From Streptomyces fodineus (GTDB lineage Bacteria > Actinomycetota > Actinomycetes > Streptomycetales > Streptomycetaceae): a stretch of 64,000 nucleotides of DNA. The notes under the pieces are model-generated. The model ran no database searches, was not told where the DNA came from, and saw nothing but the letters and a program-made list of their open reading frames with translations. The translations under genes and the position numbers were made by a program. How positions within the stretch are numbered: position 1 is the stretch's first letter; the number at the start of each line of letters is the position of its first letter. This document shows, piece by piece, positions 52,762 through 61,652 of this stretch. The DNA is taken from contig NZ_CP017248.1 of NCBI RefSeq assembly GCF_001735805.1, forward strand, positions 6,386,001 through 6,450,000, read 5' to 3'.

Positions 52762-54207
52762 ATGAACGGCACCAAGGGAAACATCATCGTCGTAGGTTCC
52801 GGCCCCACCGGACTCCTGCTCGCCGGTGACCTCGCCGCGGCCGGCGTCCCGGTCACCGTCCTCGAAAAGCGCCCCCACGGCATCAGCAACCTCTCGCGCG
52901 CTTTCGTCCTCCACGCCCGCACCCTCGAACAGTTCGACGCCCGCAGCCTCGCCGACGACCTGGAAAAGGCCGGTCAGCCCCTCGACCGCCTCCGCCTCTT
53001 CGGCCGCCTCTCCATCGACCTCGCCGCCCTCCCCTCCCGCTTCGACCATCTCCTCGTCCTTGCGCAGTACGAGGTCGAGAAGGTCCTGGAGAGGCGCGCG
53101 GTCGAGGCGGGCGCCGACTTCCGGTACGAGACCGAGCTGACCGGTCTCACCCAGGACGCGGACGGGGTCACGGTGGAGGCGCGCGGGCCCGAAGGCCGTA
53201 CGGAGACCCTCCGGGCGGCGTACGTCGTCGGCACCGACGGCATGCGCAGCGCCGTGCGGGACGCGATCGGGCTGCCCTTCCCGGGCAAGTCGGTGATCCG
53301 GTCCGTGGTCCTCGCCGACGTCCGGCTCGCCGAGCAGCCGCCGACCCTGCTCACCGTCAACGCCGTCGGCGACGCCTTCGCCTTCCTCGCGCCGTTCGGC
53401 GACGGCTACCACCGGGTGATCGGCTGGCACCGCGGCCGTAACGTCCCCGACCACGAGCCGCTGGACCTGGCCGAGGTGAAGGAGATCACCCGCCTCGCCC
53501 TCGGCCGGGACTTCGGGATGCACGACGCCCGCTGGATGTCCCGCTTCCACAGCGACGAACGGCAGGCGCCGGCCTACCGGGTCGGGCGGGTCTTCCTGGC
53601 CGGTGACGCCGCGCACGTGCACACCCCGGCCGGCGGCCAGGGCATGAACACCGGGCTCCAGGACGCGGCCAACCTGAGCTGGAAGCTCGCGGCGGTCGTC
53701 GCCGGGCACGCGGACCCCGCGCTGCTCGACACCTACCAGGCCGAACGGCATCCGGTGGGCAAGGCGGTGCTGCGCAGCAGCGGCGGGATCGTCCGTCTCG
53801 CCATGGCCAAGCGCCCCTGGACCCTCGCCGCCCGCGCCGCGCTGACCGCCTTCCTGAACGCCGTCGGCCCCGCCCGCCGCAAGGCCGCCGCCCAGATCAC
53901 CGGCATCGGCCACCGCTACCCCGCCCCCCGCGGCGCGCACCGCCTCACCGGCGCCCGCGTCCCGGACGTCGTCCTGGCCGGCGGCGCCCGCCTCTACGAG
54001 GCGCTGCGCGGCGGCCGGTTCGTGCTGATCACCCCGGAGCCGTACGAGCCGGGGCCCGCCCGTGCGGACCGGCTGACGGTGGCGCACTGGGCGAGCGACC
54101 GCCGTACGGCCGTGCTGGTCCGCCCCGACGGATACGCGGCCTGGGCGGCCGACTCGGCCGGCGCGGCGGACATCGGGACGGCGCTCGCCGCGCACGTCGG
54201 CGCCTAG
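52762..54207 (+). CDS. FAD-dependent aromatic monooxygenase (class A flavoprotein)
   Basis: ATG 52762 follows AGGAGG. The 481-residue enzyme has the FAD dinucleotide motif IIVVGSGPTGLLLAGDLA, the DG motif VVGTDGMRSAVRDAIG and the GD motif FLAGDAAHVHTPAGGQGMNT, then a C-terminal thioredoxin-like extension (about 390-481). This is the phenol/polyketide hydroxylase group, which uses NAD(P)H and O2 to hydroxylate aromatic substrates; some inactivate antibiotics such as rifampicin. Substrate unknown. Its stop TAG is part of the CTAG target of the adjacent insertion element. Confidence 0.87.
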   Translation: MNGTKGNIIVVGSGPTGLLLAGDLAAAGVPVTVLEKRPHGISNLSRAFVLHARTLEQFDARSLADDLEKAGQPLDRLRLFGRLSIDLAALPSRFDHLLVLAQYEVEKVLERRAVEAGADFRYETELTGLTQDADGVTVEARGPEGRTETLRAAYVVGTDGMRSAVRDAIGLPFPGKSVIRSVVLADVRLAEQPPTLLTVNAVGDAFAFLAPFGDGYHRVIGWHRGRNVPDHEPLDLAEVKEITRLALGRDFGMHDARWMSRFHSDERQAPAYRVGRVFLAGDAAHVHTPAGGQGMNTGLQDAANLSWKLAAVVAGHADPALLDTYQAERHPVGKAVLRSSGGIVRLAMAKRPWTLAARAALTAFLNAVGPARRKAAAQITGIGHRYPAPRGAHRLTGARVPDVVLAGGARLYEALRGGRFVLITPEPYEPGPARADRLTVAHWASDRRTAVLVRPDGYAAWAADSAGAADIGTALAAHVGA

Positions 54208-54358
54208 GAGCGTGTCTCGGTAACAGGTGAGCGGCTGGCGGCCGTGATTGATTGGGTCGGTCGCGGCCGCCCCGCGGACAGCCGTGAGGGCGGTCGGGGT
54301 GCGGGTCGTGGGGGGGCGACCGGGTGGGGGCCGGTGACGAGCTGCGAGGCTCGGTCGG

Positions 54359-55876
54359 TCAGCCGGCCAGGGTGGCGAGGGCGGTGGTTCCGGCGTGCCG
54401 GAAGACCTTGCGAAGGTTGTGGCAGGCGGCCAGCAGTCGCCACTCGCCGCGGGCTCCGTCCTCGCCCCGGAGGAGGAGTTGGCGGCCGCTGTGGCAGGTC
54501 ATGATTTGGCCGAATACGGGTTCGACGATGGCCTTGCGGCGGCTGTAGGCAGCCTTGCCGGGTTTCGTCCGCAGCTTGCGAGCCATGCGCTCTTTCAGCG
54601 TGGCGTTCTTGGGGATGCGTCCGCGGGGTGCGGGCAGGACCTGCTCGTCGTGGCCGAGACGGCCGGTGGCCATGAACGTGCTGGTGTCGCAGTCGAGTTG
54701 GCGGTCCCGTGCGGCTTCGAGGTTGGTCTCGGAGCAGTATCCGGCGTCGACCAAGACTTGCTTGGGGTGGATGCCGGTGTTGGCGGTGGACTGGTCCAGC
54801 ATGGTGGTGTAGTTCAGCGCGTCCGAGGCGTTGGTGGTGATGTCGGCGGCTGTGATGACCTGATGCTGCTCGTCGACGACGGCCTGGGCGTTGTATGCCT
54901 GGATGTAGGCGCCGTCGCTGTTCTTCATGATCCGCGAGTCAGGGTCGGTGAAGTTCGCCTGGGCCTTGGGCTTCGGCCGTGCCTTCGCGGCGGCCTTCTC
55001 GCCGGCGTCAGCGACAGCCTGCTCATCGCTGGTACCGGCGCGCTGCTGGCGGCGGCGTTCTTTGTCCTCTGCGTGGCGACGGGCCTTGTCGGCGGCCTCG
55101 GCCTCGATCTGCGCGCGGGCGGCCTGCAGCTTCGCGAGCCGCTTCTCCCGCCGGTCCAGCTCGGCTGGCAGGTCCGCCTCGTTGCCGTCGACTCCGAAGA
55201 CCTGGCCCTCGGCGTCGTCGGTGGCCTCGGCGTCGGCCAGCAAACCTCGAGCCTTCGCCTCCAACTCGGCGATCTCAGCCTCGATCTGCTCTTCTTTGTC
55301 GACCAGGCGGCCGTAGCTCATCGCCTTGTGTTTGGAGGCGTTCGCTTCCAGCTTCGTGCCGTCCAGCGCGACGCGGCCCATCTTGACCATGCCCAGCTTC
55401 TGCGCGAGGTGCAGCGACTGGGTGAACAGGTCGGCCAGCGCATCCAAGTGGCGGCGGCGGAACCGGGCGATCGAGCGGAAGTTCGGGGCCTGGTCGGCAG
55501 CCAGGAACCGGAGCGCGACATCATCGACGCAACGACGCTCGATCGCCCGCGAAGAACGAACACCGGTGCTGTATCCGTAGATCAGCAGTCGCACCATCAA
55601 CCGTGGATCGTAGGGCGGGTAGCCGCGCTTCTCGGTGTAGTTCGCCAGGATCGGGGAAAGGTCAAGCACCTCGTCGACCAGGTCGGCAACGAACCGGGCG
55701 AGATGATCCTCAGGCAGCCAGTCGTCCAGCGACGGGGGCAGCAGCAGGACCTGGTGCGGGTCGAAGTCCCGGAACGTCTTGTCCACGGATGCCGGACGAC
55801 CCTGCGGCTGCTTCTTCTCGACCGGTTCGACCTCGAACAGCCCATCGCCACCACTCATGCCGAGATCATCCCGCAT
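54359..55876 (-). CDS. IS1182-family transposase
   Basis: ATG 55876 (or ATG 55858, MSGGDGLFEVEP) gives 505 residues. The N-terminal domain has VLLLPPSLDDWLPEDHLARF and DPRLMVRLLIYGYSTGVRSS. Catalytic residues fit DDE transposases: Asp in VALDGTKLEANAS, Asp in VLVDAGYCSETNL and Glu in AIVEPVFGQI. A long charged insertion (about 185-290) separates the first two. All motifs are intact, so it may be active. Confidence 0.9.
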   Translation of the reverse strand: MRDDLGMSGGDGLFEVEPVEKKQPQGRPASVDKTFRDFDPHQVLLLPPSLDDWLPEDHLARFVADLVDEVLDLSPILANYTEKRGYPPYDPRLMVRLLIYGYSTGVRSSRAIERRCVDDVALRFLAADQAPNFRSIARFRRRHLDALADLFTQSLHLAQKLGMVKMGRVALDGTKLEANASKHKAMSYGRLVDKEEQIEAEIAELEAKARGLLADAEATDDAEGQVFGVDGNEADLPAELDRREKRLAKLQAARAQIEAEAADKARRHAEDKERRRQQRAGTSDEQAVADAGEKAAAKARPKPKAQANFTDPDSRIMKNSDGAYIQAYNAQAVVDEQHQVITAADITTNASDALNYTTMLDQSTANTGIHPKQVLVDAGYCSETNLEAARDRQLDCDTSTFMATGRLGHDEQVLPAPRGRIPKNATLKERMARKLRTKPGKAAYSRRKAIVEPVFGQIMTCHSGRQLLLRGEDGARGEWRLLAACHNLRKVFRHAGTTALATLAG

Positions 55877-55910
55877 GAATGATCACGAACCGCACTCTGG
55901 TGCAGAGCAC

Positions 55911-56408
55911 CTATTCAGAGGGCGCGGTATTGAGTGGGGCCGCGCCTGGAGCGAGCGTTCCTCCCGCTCGTCGACCGCCCGATCGGTCGAAGTCCGTCAT
56001 GCCACTGTCGCGCCGCGACGCCACCACCGCCAGCACGCCGATGGCAATCAGTGACCAGCCACCTGAGACCGGTTCCAGTACGGCCACCGGGATTCCGAGT
56101 GCCAGCAGGATCCATCCGGTCTCCACGGGCATCGCGCCTACGGCGATCACGACTCTTCTGGAAAGGAGCCCAAGGCCGAAGAAGGCAACTCCGCTGATCA
56201 TGAACCAAAGGGCCATCATGCGGGTGTAGTTGTCGTTGCGGACGGTGTTCCACAGTCCGTCGGAGACGATGCCGCTCCAGTACGCGTACGAGGCGATGAC
56301 GCCCACCATCATGTGCACCGCTGCGGCAGTGAGCATCAGGCGGGGAACCCACAGACGGAGACCTCTGGCGTTGGATGTACGGGATTCGGGGCGGGCGGAG
56401 GCATTCAT
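55911..56408 (-). CDS. DUF6463-type membrane protein, passenger gene
   Basis: ATG 56408 gives 165 residues with four membrane helices (PRLMLTAAAVHMMVGVIASY; MALWFMISGVAFFGLGLLS; ETGWILLALGIPVAVLEP; SLIAIGVLAVVA). An early His in a helix and the ALWF motif fit DUF6463, a family often paired with TetR regulators; no function is known. The C-terminal tail is Gly/Ala-rich. It lies downstream of the TetR gene and inside the IS ends. Confidence 0.7.
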   Translation of the reverse strand: MNASARPESRTSNARGLRLWVPRLMLTAAAVHMMVGVIASYAYWSGIVSDGLWNTVRNDNYTRMMALWFMISGVAFFGLGLLSRRVVIAVGAMPVETGWILLALGIPVAVLEPVSGGWSLIAIGVLAVVASRRDSGMTDFDRSGGRRAGGTLAPGAAPLNTAPSE

Positions 56409-56466
56409 GACGCTGTGTTCCTTCCGGGAACGTCGGGTGAGGGATCCATCTCGATCGCCGACGAAG

Positions 56467-57009
56467 TCAGGAGGCCGACCGGTCCAGCAGCGGCATCAGC
56501 AGCTCGTACATGCCGCGCAGCTCTGGCTTCGGGAGCGGGGGCGTGAGGTGCTCCGCCCCGACCAACATCAGATAGAGCATCTTGGCCACTTGATCCGGTC
56601 TGCCATGGCCGGCCTGTTCGCACAGATCCCGCAGATATCCAATGCGGGTTGCGTCGACACGCTCCTGCACCCGCGCCGCCTCGGGATCCTGTTTCGCCCA
56701 GGCCCGCATCGCGATCTCCAGCGGCGGGCCGGCGTCCTTGGTCACTTCAGCCAGGAGCCTGGCCAGCCGCTCCCGGGCCGGAAGCGTGTCGGACGCTTCA
56801 ACTCCATTGATGATCGCCGTGGTGCACTTGGCCTCGAAGTGGTCGAGCAAGCGGATCCGATACTTCGGCATCGATCCGAAGTGGTGATAGAAGGCGCCCT
56901 TCGACATGCCCATGCGCTCACACAACCGATCCAGCGTCACTGCGGGCGCACCCTGCTGCGCCAGCAACGTCAAGCCCTGGTCCAGCCACGCCGACCTCTC
57001 CGCACCCAC
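56467..57009 (-). CDS. TetR/AcrR-family regulator, passenger gene
   Basis: GTG 57009 follows GGAGAGG. The 180-residue protein has the TetR helix-turn-helix (ALQQ-type start LTLLAQQGAPAVTLDRLCER, then MGMSKGAFYHHFGSM) and a helical ligand domain. A perfect 15-base palindrome overlaps the ribosome-site region, indicating autorepression of itself and the DUF6463 gene downstream. Ligand unknown. Confidence 0.85.
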   Translation of the reverse strand: MGAERSAWLDQGLTLLAQQGAPAVTLDRLCERMGMSKGAFYHHFGSMPKYRIRLLDHFEAKCTTAIINGVEASDTLPARERLARLLAEVTKDAGPPLEIAMRAWAKQDPEAARVQERVDATRIGYLRDLCEQAGHGRPDQVAKMLYLMLVGAEHLTPPLPKPELRGMYELLMPLLDRSAS

Positions 57010-57017
57010 CTTGACCT

Positions 57018-57050
57018 CTCCTCCATACCAAAAGGTTTGGTATGGAGGAG
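57018..57050. promoter_or_regulatory. operator palindrome of the passenger TetR
   Basis: CTCCTCCATACCAAA (57018-57032) is the exact reverse complement of TTTGGTATGGAGGAG (57036-57050), separated by AGG. It lies nine bases before the TetR start codon, so a bound repressor would block initiation. Confidence 0.82.
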
Positions 57051-57072
57051 GCTAACAGGCGTGGCCGAGGAA

Positions 57073-57119
57073 GTGGCATGGGTGGGGCGCCGGATTCCCC
57101 GGCGCCCCACCCATGCCAC
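57073..57119. terminator. perfect 21-bp hairpin near the right IS end
   Basis: Positions 57073-57093 (GTGGCATGGGTGGGGCGCCG...) pair without mismatch with 57099-57119 across a 5-base loop, 33 bases inside the IS end. It may insulate the passenger operon from outside transcription or assist transposition; there is no T-run. Confidence 0.65.
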
Positions 57120-57168
57120 GAGATTCACACCCAAAGGCGCACTGGTGGCTGGTTACTGAGACACGCTC

Positions 57169-57687
57169 CTAGGCCCCTTCTCGGCGCGGCGCCTCCAGCG
57201 TACCCGCGAGCAATTCCCTGAGCAGGCCGGCCAGTTGGCCGGCCTGCTCGTCGTCGAGGAACGACAGGGCCGCCGTCTGGACCGCGAGGCCCTCGCCGAC
57301 CGCGCGGTCGATGACGTCCAGCCCCTTCTCGGTCAGCGTCACCTGAAGGCCCCGGCGGTCGTGCGGGTCGGGGGAGCGGCGCAGCAGGCCGGCCTTCTCC
57401 AGTTTGTCGAGGCGGCCGGTCATCCCGCCGGTGGTGAGCATGAGGGTGGCCGACAGCTGGCGCGGCGAGAGGGCGTACGGCTCCCCGGAGCGGCGCAGGG
57501 TCGCGAGCACGTCGAACTCGCCGCGTGAGATGCCGTAGGGCTGGTACGCCTTCTCCATGCGGTCGCCCATGGTGCGGGAGAGGCGGTAGATCCGCCCGAA
57601 GACCTCCATCGCCCTGGAGTCGAGGTCGGGCCGCACGGCCGCCCACTGGTCGACGATCGCGTCCACCGAATCCTTGCCTGCGCTCAT
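57169..57687 (-). CDS. MarR-family repressor
   Basis: ATG 57687 gives 172 residues with a winged helix (ISRGEFDVLATLRRSGEPYA, then SPRQLSATLMLTTGGMTGRL, wing DPHDRRGLQVTLTEKG). It is divergent from the MFS transporter, with a 28-bp palindrome between them, so it probably represses the exporter and itself until a toxic ligand binds. Its stop TAG lies in the CTAG duplicated by the adjacent IS element. Confidence 0.88.
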   Translation of the reverse strand: MSAGKDSVDAIVDQWAAVRPDLDSRAMEVFGRIYRLSRTMGDRMEKAYQPYGISRGEFDVLATLRRSGEPYALSPRQLSATLMLTTGGMTGRLDKLEKAGLLRRSPDPHDRRGLQVTLTEKGLDVIDRAVGEGLAVQTAALSFLDDEQAGQLAGLLRELLAGTLEAPRREGA

Positions 57688-57736
57688 GTGCCGAGTATGC
57701 CCTTCGGGTGGTTACCGGCAAGAAAGTGACTTGCTG

Positions 57737-57764
57737 GAAAGTAGCTTAGTGCTAAGTTACTTTC
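57737..57764. promoter_or_regulatory. MarR operator
   Basis: GAAAGTAGCTTAG-TG-CTAAGTTACTTTC is a 28-bp inverted repeat with a single mismatched pair in its arms, in the divergent spacer. Neighbouring AAGTGACTTGC and AAGTTGCTT echo its half sites. Confidence 0.8.
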
Positions 57765-57791
57765 AACCAAGTTGCTTCAGGGGGTCAGGTC

Positions 57792-59153
57792 ATGGTGCCA
57801 ACAGAGAACGAGCGCATACCCGGCGCATGGGCCCTGCCCGTCACCGCAGCCGTCAACGGCGTCGGTACCGGCATGTACGTCCCGTTCACCCTGGTCTTCT
57901 TCCACGCCGTCACCGGACTGTCCTTCACCGTCGTGGGCGCCGTGCTCACCGCCACCGGCCTCGCGGGCATCGCCGTACTGCCGCTCGCCGGGACCGCGGT
58001 GGACCGGTACGGCGCGAAGCGGGTGCAGTACGCGCTCTACGGCGTCCGGGTGGCCGGGTTCGCCCTCTACCCCTTCGCCCACTCCCTCGCCGCCTTCGCG
58101 GCCGTCGCCCTGGTCACGGCCGCCGCCGACCGGGCCTTCCCCGCTGCCCAGCAGTCCCTGATCGGCGAGGTGGCGAGCGGGGCCGGACAGGACCGGCTGC
58201 AGGCGTCGACGCGCGCGCTGCAGAACGCCGGCAACGGGGCGGGCGCGCTGCTCGCCACCCTGGTCATCTCCCTGGCGGGCAGCGCCGGTTACACGTACGC
58301 GGCCTGGGGCAACGCCCTCTCCTTCGCGCTCGCGGCGCTGCTGCTGCGGCCACTGCGGCCGGTGCGGCCACTGCCGCCGGTGCGTACGGCCGACGGGCCC
58401 CCGGCCGCGCGCCGGGCGGGCGCCGGCTACCGCCTCGTCCTCACCGACCGGCCCTTCCTGGTCGTCACCGGCGCCAACTTCCTGAACGCCCTGAGCTATT
58501 CGGCCCTGTCGGTGCTCTTCCCGCTGTTCATGGTGGAGTGGCTGCACGGGCCCTCGGTTCTCACCGGTGCCGCCTTCACCCTCAACACCGTGCTGTGCGC
58601 GGTCGCCGGGGTCGGTGTCGGCGCGTGGGTCCGCAGGGCCGGGGCCCGGCGCACCCGGGCGGCGGCGCTGGGCGGCGGCCTGTTCGCGACCGCCTTCGCG
58701 GCGCAGATCGTGCTCGGCACCGTACGACCGGCCTCCGACACGGTGTTGGGCGGCGCGCTGGTCGCGGTGGTCGTCGTCTACACCCTCGGCGAGCTGATCC
58801 ACAGCCCCGCGTCCCAGGTGCTCGCGGTGGCGGCGGCGCCCGAAGCGGTGCGCGGCCGGTACCTGGCGGCGTACCAGATGTCCTGGTCACTGGCGAAGGC
58901 CGTGGCGCCCTCCCTGTTCACGGCCCTGCTCGCCGTGGACGGCCGGGCACCGTGGGCCGTCCTCATCGCGACCTCGGCGGTGGCCGCCGCCCTCCTGGTC
59001 CGGGTGGAGGGCCGGCTCCCGGCGGAGGCGGTACGACCGCTCCCGGCGACCGTGGCCCAGGGCGGCGCCGCCGGGAGCAGATCTTTCAGTTCGACTGAAA
59101 GGAATCGTCGAAAAGATTCGATGGACCTGACGAATCCGGTGCTGCGACGGTAG
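57792..59153 (+). CDS. MFS drug/metabolite exporter (DHA1 type)
   Basis: ATG 57792 follows GGGGGTC. The 453-residue protein has about 12 membrane helices, starting ALPVTAAVNGVGTGMYVPFT, with the MFS loop LAGTAVDRYGAKRVQYAL between helices 2 and 3. It probably pumps out a small toxic molecule under MarR control. The last 25 residues (SFSSTERNRRKDSMDLTNPV) are unlike the rest and contain a CTTTCAGT/ACTGAAAG palindrome in DNA, so the original C-terminus may have been altered. Confidence 0.85.
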   Translation: MVPTENERIPGAWALPVTAAVNGVGTGMYVPFTLVFFHAVTGLSFTVVGAVLTATGLAGIAVLPLAGTAVDRYGAKRVQYALYGVRVAGFALYPFAHSLAAFAAVALVTAAADRAFPAAQQSLIGEVASGAGQDRLQASTRALQNAGNGAGALLATLVISLAGSAGYTYAAWGNALSFALAALLLRPLRPVRPLPPVRTADGPPAARRAGAGYRLVLTDRPFLVVTGANFLNALSYSALSVLFPLFMVEWLHGPSVLTGAAFTLNTVLCAVAGVGVGAWVRRAGARRTRAAALGGGLFATAFAAQIVLGTVRPASDTVLGGALVAVVVVYTLGELIHSPASQVLAVAAAPEAVRGRYLAAYQMSWSLAKAVAPSLFTALLAVDGRAPWAVLIATSAVAAALLVRVEGRLPAEAVRPLPATVAQGGAAGSRSFSSTERNRRKDSMDLTNPVLRR

Positions 59154-59186
59154 GGCACGGACACCCCACCCACCGAAAGGAACCCA

Positions 59187-60101
59187 GTGGCCGCCGTCCT
59201 GCCCAGGACCACCGCCTCCGCCCCACCCGCCCGCCAGGCCGCCGCCCCCGCGGCCGGCCTCGCCCTCGCCGCGCTCGCCACCCTCGTCTGGTCCGGCAGC
59301 TTCGTCGCCTCCCGCGGCCTGCACGACAGCGTCCCGCCCGTCCAGCACGCCTTCTGGCGCTGGGTCGTAGCCCTCGTCGCCGTGGCCCCCTTCGGCGCCC
59401 GCCAGGCCTGGCGGCAGCGGGCGCTGATCCGCCACCACGCCCGCTATGTCCTGCTCGCGTCCTTCCTCGGCGTGGCCACCTACAACACGCTCGTCAACCA
59501 GGCCGGACTGACCACCCCGGCCGCCACCATGGGCATGATCATGGCCGCCTCGCCGGTGCTCATGGCGCTGTTCGAACGGCTCGGCGGCGTACGGCTCGGC
59601 GCCCGGCGCACCACCGGGCTGCTCATCGCCTGCGCGGGCGTGGCGCTGCTGTTCGGCGGCGGTACGGCCTTCTCGCCCGGCGACCTGTGGATGATCGCGG
59701 CCGCCTGCTGCTTCGCCGGCTACAGCGCGCTGCTGCGCCGCAAGCCCACCGAACTGGGCGGCACGGCCTTCCTGTGCACCACGTTCGCCGTCGGCACCGC
59801 TCTCCTCCTGCCCGTCCAGGCGGCGAGCGTCACCGTCCAGGGCGGCTTCACCCCCACCCCCGGCACGGTCCTGCCCCTTCTCTACGTGGGCGTGGCCTCC
59901 TCCGCGGTCGCCTTCTTCGCCTGGAACAAGGCCATCACCCTGATCGGCGCGACCCGCGCGGGCATCGTCTACCACCTCCAGCCGGTCTGTGTCGCCGTCC
60001 TGTCCTGGGCCGTACTCGGCGAGACGACGGGCCCGCCGCAGCTGCTGTCGATGGCGCTGATCCTGGGCGGGGTGGTGCTGGGCGCGGGTTCACGCCGTTG
60101 A
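59187..60101 (+). CDS. EamA/RhaT-family (DMT) exporter
   Basis: GTG 59187 follows GAAAGGA. The 304-residue protein has ten helices in two EamA repeats (LALAALATLVWSGSFVASRG and GDLWMIAAACCFAGYSALLR) with AATMGMIMAASPVLMALFER and YHLQPVCVAVLSWAVLGE closing the repeats. Members export amino acids and metabolites. The LysR gene 16 bases downstream is likely its regulator. Confidence 0.88.
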   Translation: MAAVLPRTTASAPPARQAAAPAAGLALAALATLVWSGSFVASRGLHDSVPPVQHAFWRWVVALVAVAPFGARQAWRQRALIRHHARYVLLASFLGVATYNTLVNQAGLTTPAATMGMIMAASPVLMALFERLGGVRLGARRTTGLLIACAGVALLFGGGTAFSPGDLWMIAAACCFAGYSALLRRKPTELGGTAFLCTTFAVGTALLLPVQAASVTVQGGFTPTPGTVLPLLYVGVASSAVAFFAWNKAITLIGATRAGIVYHLQPVCVAVLSWAVLGETTGPPQLLSMALILGGVVLGAGSRR

Positions 60102-60117
60102 CGTGTAGCTTTCCGGC

Positions 60118-61029
60118 ATGGCCGAGTGGGACATCCGCAAGCTGCAGATCCTGCGCACCCTGCGCGAGCGGGGAACCGTGACCGCCACGGCCGAGGCCCT
60201 GCACATGACCCCCTCCGCGGTCTCCCAGCAACTCACCAACCTCTCCCGGCAGCTCGGCGTCCCCCTGCTGGAGGCGCGGGGCCGCCGGGTCCGGCTCACC
60301 GACGCGGCCCGCCTGGTGCTGGCCCACACCGAACCGGTCTTCGAGCAACTGGAGCGCACCGAGGCCGCGTTGGCGGCGTACGTCCAGGGGGAGGCGGGGG
60401 AGGTCCGGGTCGCCGCGTTCTCCACCTCCTTCCCCGCCCTGGTCGTACCCGCCGTACGGGCCCTGCGGGACACGCACCCCGGGGTGACCGTCCGCGTGCG
60501 GGAGGCGGAGGCCGCCGAGGCCTACGACCTGCTGACCGCCGGCGAGGCCGACCTCGCCCTGTCCCTCGCGGCGTCGGCCCCCAGCGCGGCCGACCCCCGC
60601 TTCACCCAAGTCCCCCTGCTGGCCGACCCCTTGGACGTGGCCCTGCCCCCCGGCCACCTGCTCGCCCACGCGGACTCCCTGACCCTGACGGACCTGGCCG
60701 CCGAACCCTGGATCTTCGGCGGCAGCGGCCCCTGGTCCGACATCACCCGCCGCGCCTGCGAGGCCGCCGGCTTCAGCCCCCACCAGGGCCACTCGGCCTC
60801 CGGCTGGACCGCGATCCTCGCCATGGTGGAAGCGGGCATGGGCGTGGCCCTGGTCCCGCGCATGGCCGCGGCCCGCCGAGATGGTGTGGCGATGCGGGAC
60901 CTGGGGCCTGACGGCCCCGTCCGGCATGTCACGGCGGCGGTACGCAGGGGCGGGGAGACGGGGCGGGTGGTGGCCCGGGTACTGGAGGCTCTCCGGCATG
61001 CGGCCACCGCCGGTGTCAATCGGGGGTGA
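60118..61029 (+). CDS. LysR-family transcriptional regulator
   Basis: ATG 60118 gives 303 residues with a LysR winged helix (LQILRTLRERGTVTATAEAL, then HMTPSAVSQQLTNLSRQLGV) and a periplasmic-binding-like effector domain (VRVAAFSTSFPALVVPAVRA to MVEAGMGVALVPRMAAA). It is encoded in line with the EamA exporter rather than divergently, which is less usual, and may control it from an internal or shared promoter. Confidence 0.88.
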   Translation: MAEWDIRKLQILRTLRERGTVTATAEALHMTPSAVSQQLTNLSRQLGVPLLEARGRRVRLTDAARLVLAHTEPVFEQLERTEAALAAYVQGEAGEVRVAAFSTSFPALVVPAVRALRDTHPGVTVRVREAEAAEAYDLLTAGEADLALSLAASAPSAADPRFTQVPLLADPLDVALPPGHLLAHADSLTLTDLAAEPWIFGGSGPWSDITRRACEAAGFSPHQGHSASGWTAILAMVEAGMGVALVPRMAAARRDGVAMRDLGPDGPVRHVTAAVRRGGETGRVVARVLEALRHAATAGVNRG

Positions 61030-61048
61030 ACCCCTCTGCCGGAGAGCC

Positions 61049-61540
61049 TCAGCCCCGCCGCACCTCGTACAGAAAGCACCCGTACTCCACCGCCCGCACA
61101 TGCACCACCGCCACCTCCGGGTCGGCGAAGGCCTCCGTGAGGGCGGAGGGGAAGTCGTCGTCGGTCAGGCGGCCGCCCAGGATGCGGCCGGCGGACGAGT
61201 AGCGGCGCAGGACGCGGTGGGCGTTCGTGAGGGGCAGGGCGGGGCCGGTCGACGGGCCCGGGCAGTCCTCGGCGTGGAGGAAGACCGGGCCCTGCTCGTC
61301 GTACGCCCCCGGTTCGGCACCCGTCTCGGCCGCCCAGCGGCGCAGGGGCGCGTACGAGACCAGGGCGATCCGCTCGCCGGGCGCGCTGCGGCGCAGACAG
61401 CAGCGCAGCGGGGCGCCGCCCTCCTCGTCGGTGAAGGGGGCCGCGGGGCGGCCCGCGTCGTCAGCGGTGAGCAGCTCCGCGAGGACCTCGGACGGGATGG
61501 GGCGTGCGGTGTACGTCGTCGTCTGCGGTGTCGTCGTCAT
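61049..61540 (-). CDS. DUF1203 family protein
   Basis: ATG 61540 gives 163 residues with the DUF1203 pattern: LRCCLRRSAPGERIALVSYA, GPVFLHAEDCPG and VVHVRAVEYGCFLYEVRR. The conserved cysteines and His suggest metal or redox chemistry, but no function is known for the family. It is divergent from pepN with a 112-base spacer. Confidence 0.85.
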   Translation of the reverse strand: MTTTPQTTTYTARPIPSEVLAELLTADDAGRPAAPFTDEEGGAPLRCCLRRSAPGERIALVSYAPLRRWAAETGAEPGAYDEQGPVFLHAEDCPGPSTGPALPLTNAHRVLRRYSSAGRILGGRLTDDDFPSALTEAFADPEVAVVHVRAVEYGCFLYEVRRG

Positions 61541-61652
61541 GGGCCCAGGGTCCTGCCGCGGTGCCCCGCCCACCGGCGGGATACGGACATCGCGCTCCCG
61601 GTCGACGGCATGGAAGGATGACGCAACCGACACATATCGAGGAGATGACCGC

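Larger units (their letters stand above)
54208..57168 (-). mobile_element. IS1182-type insertion element with passenger genes, about 2.96 kb
   Basis: The left end GAGCGTGTCTCGGTAAC (54208-54224) and the right end GTTACTGAGACACGCTC (57152-57168) are inverted with one mismatch. CTAG flanks both sides (54204-54207 and 57169-57172), the palindromic 4-bp duplication expected for IS1182-group elements. Inside are a full transposase, a DUF6463 membrane gene and a TetR gene, all leftward. No second copy of the end sequence was found between transposase and passengers, so all three appear to be one unit. Confidence 0.8.
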
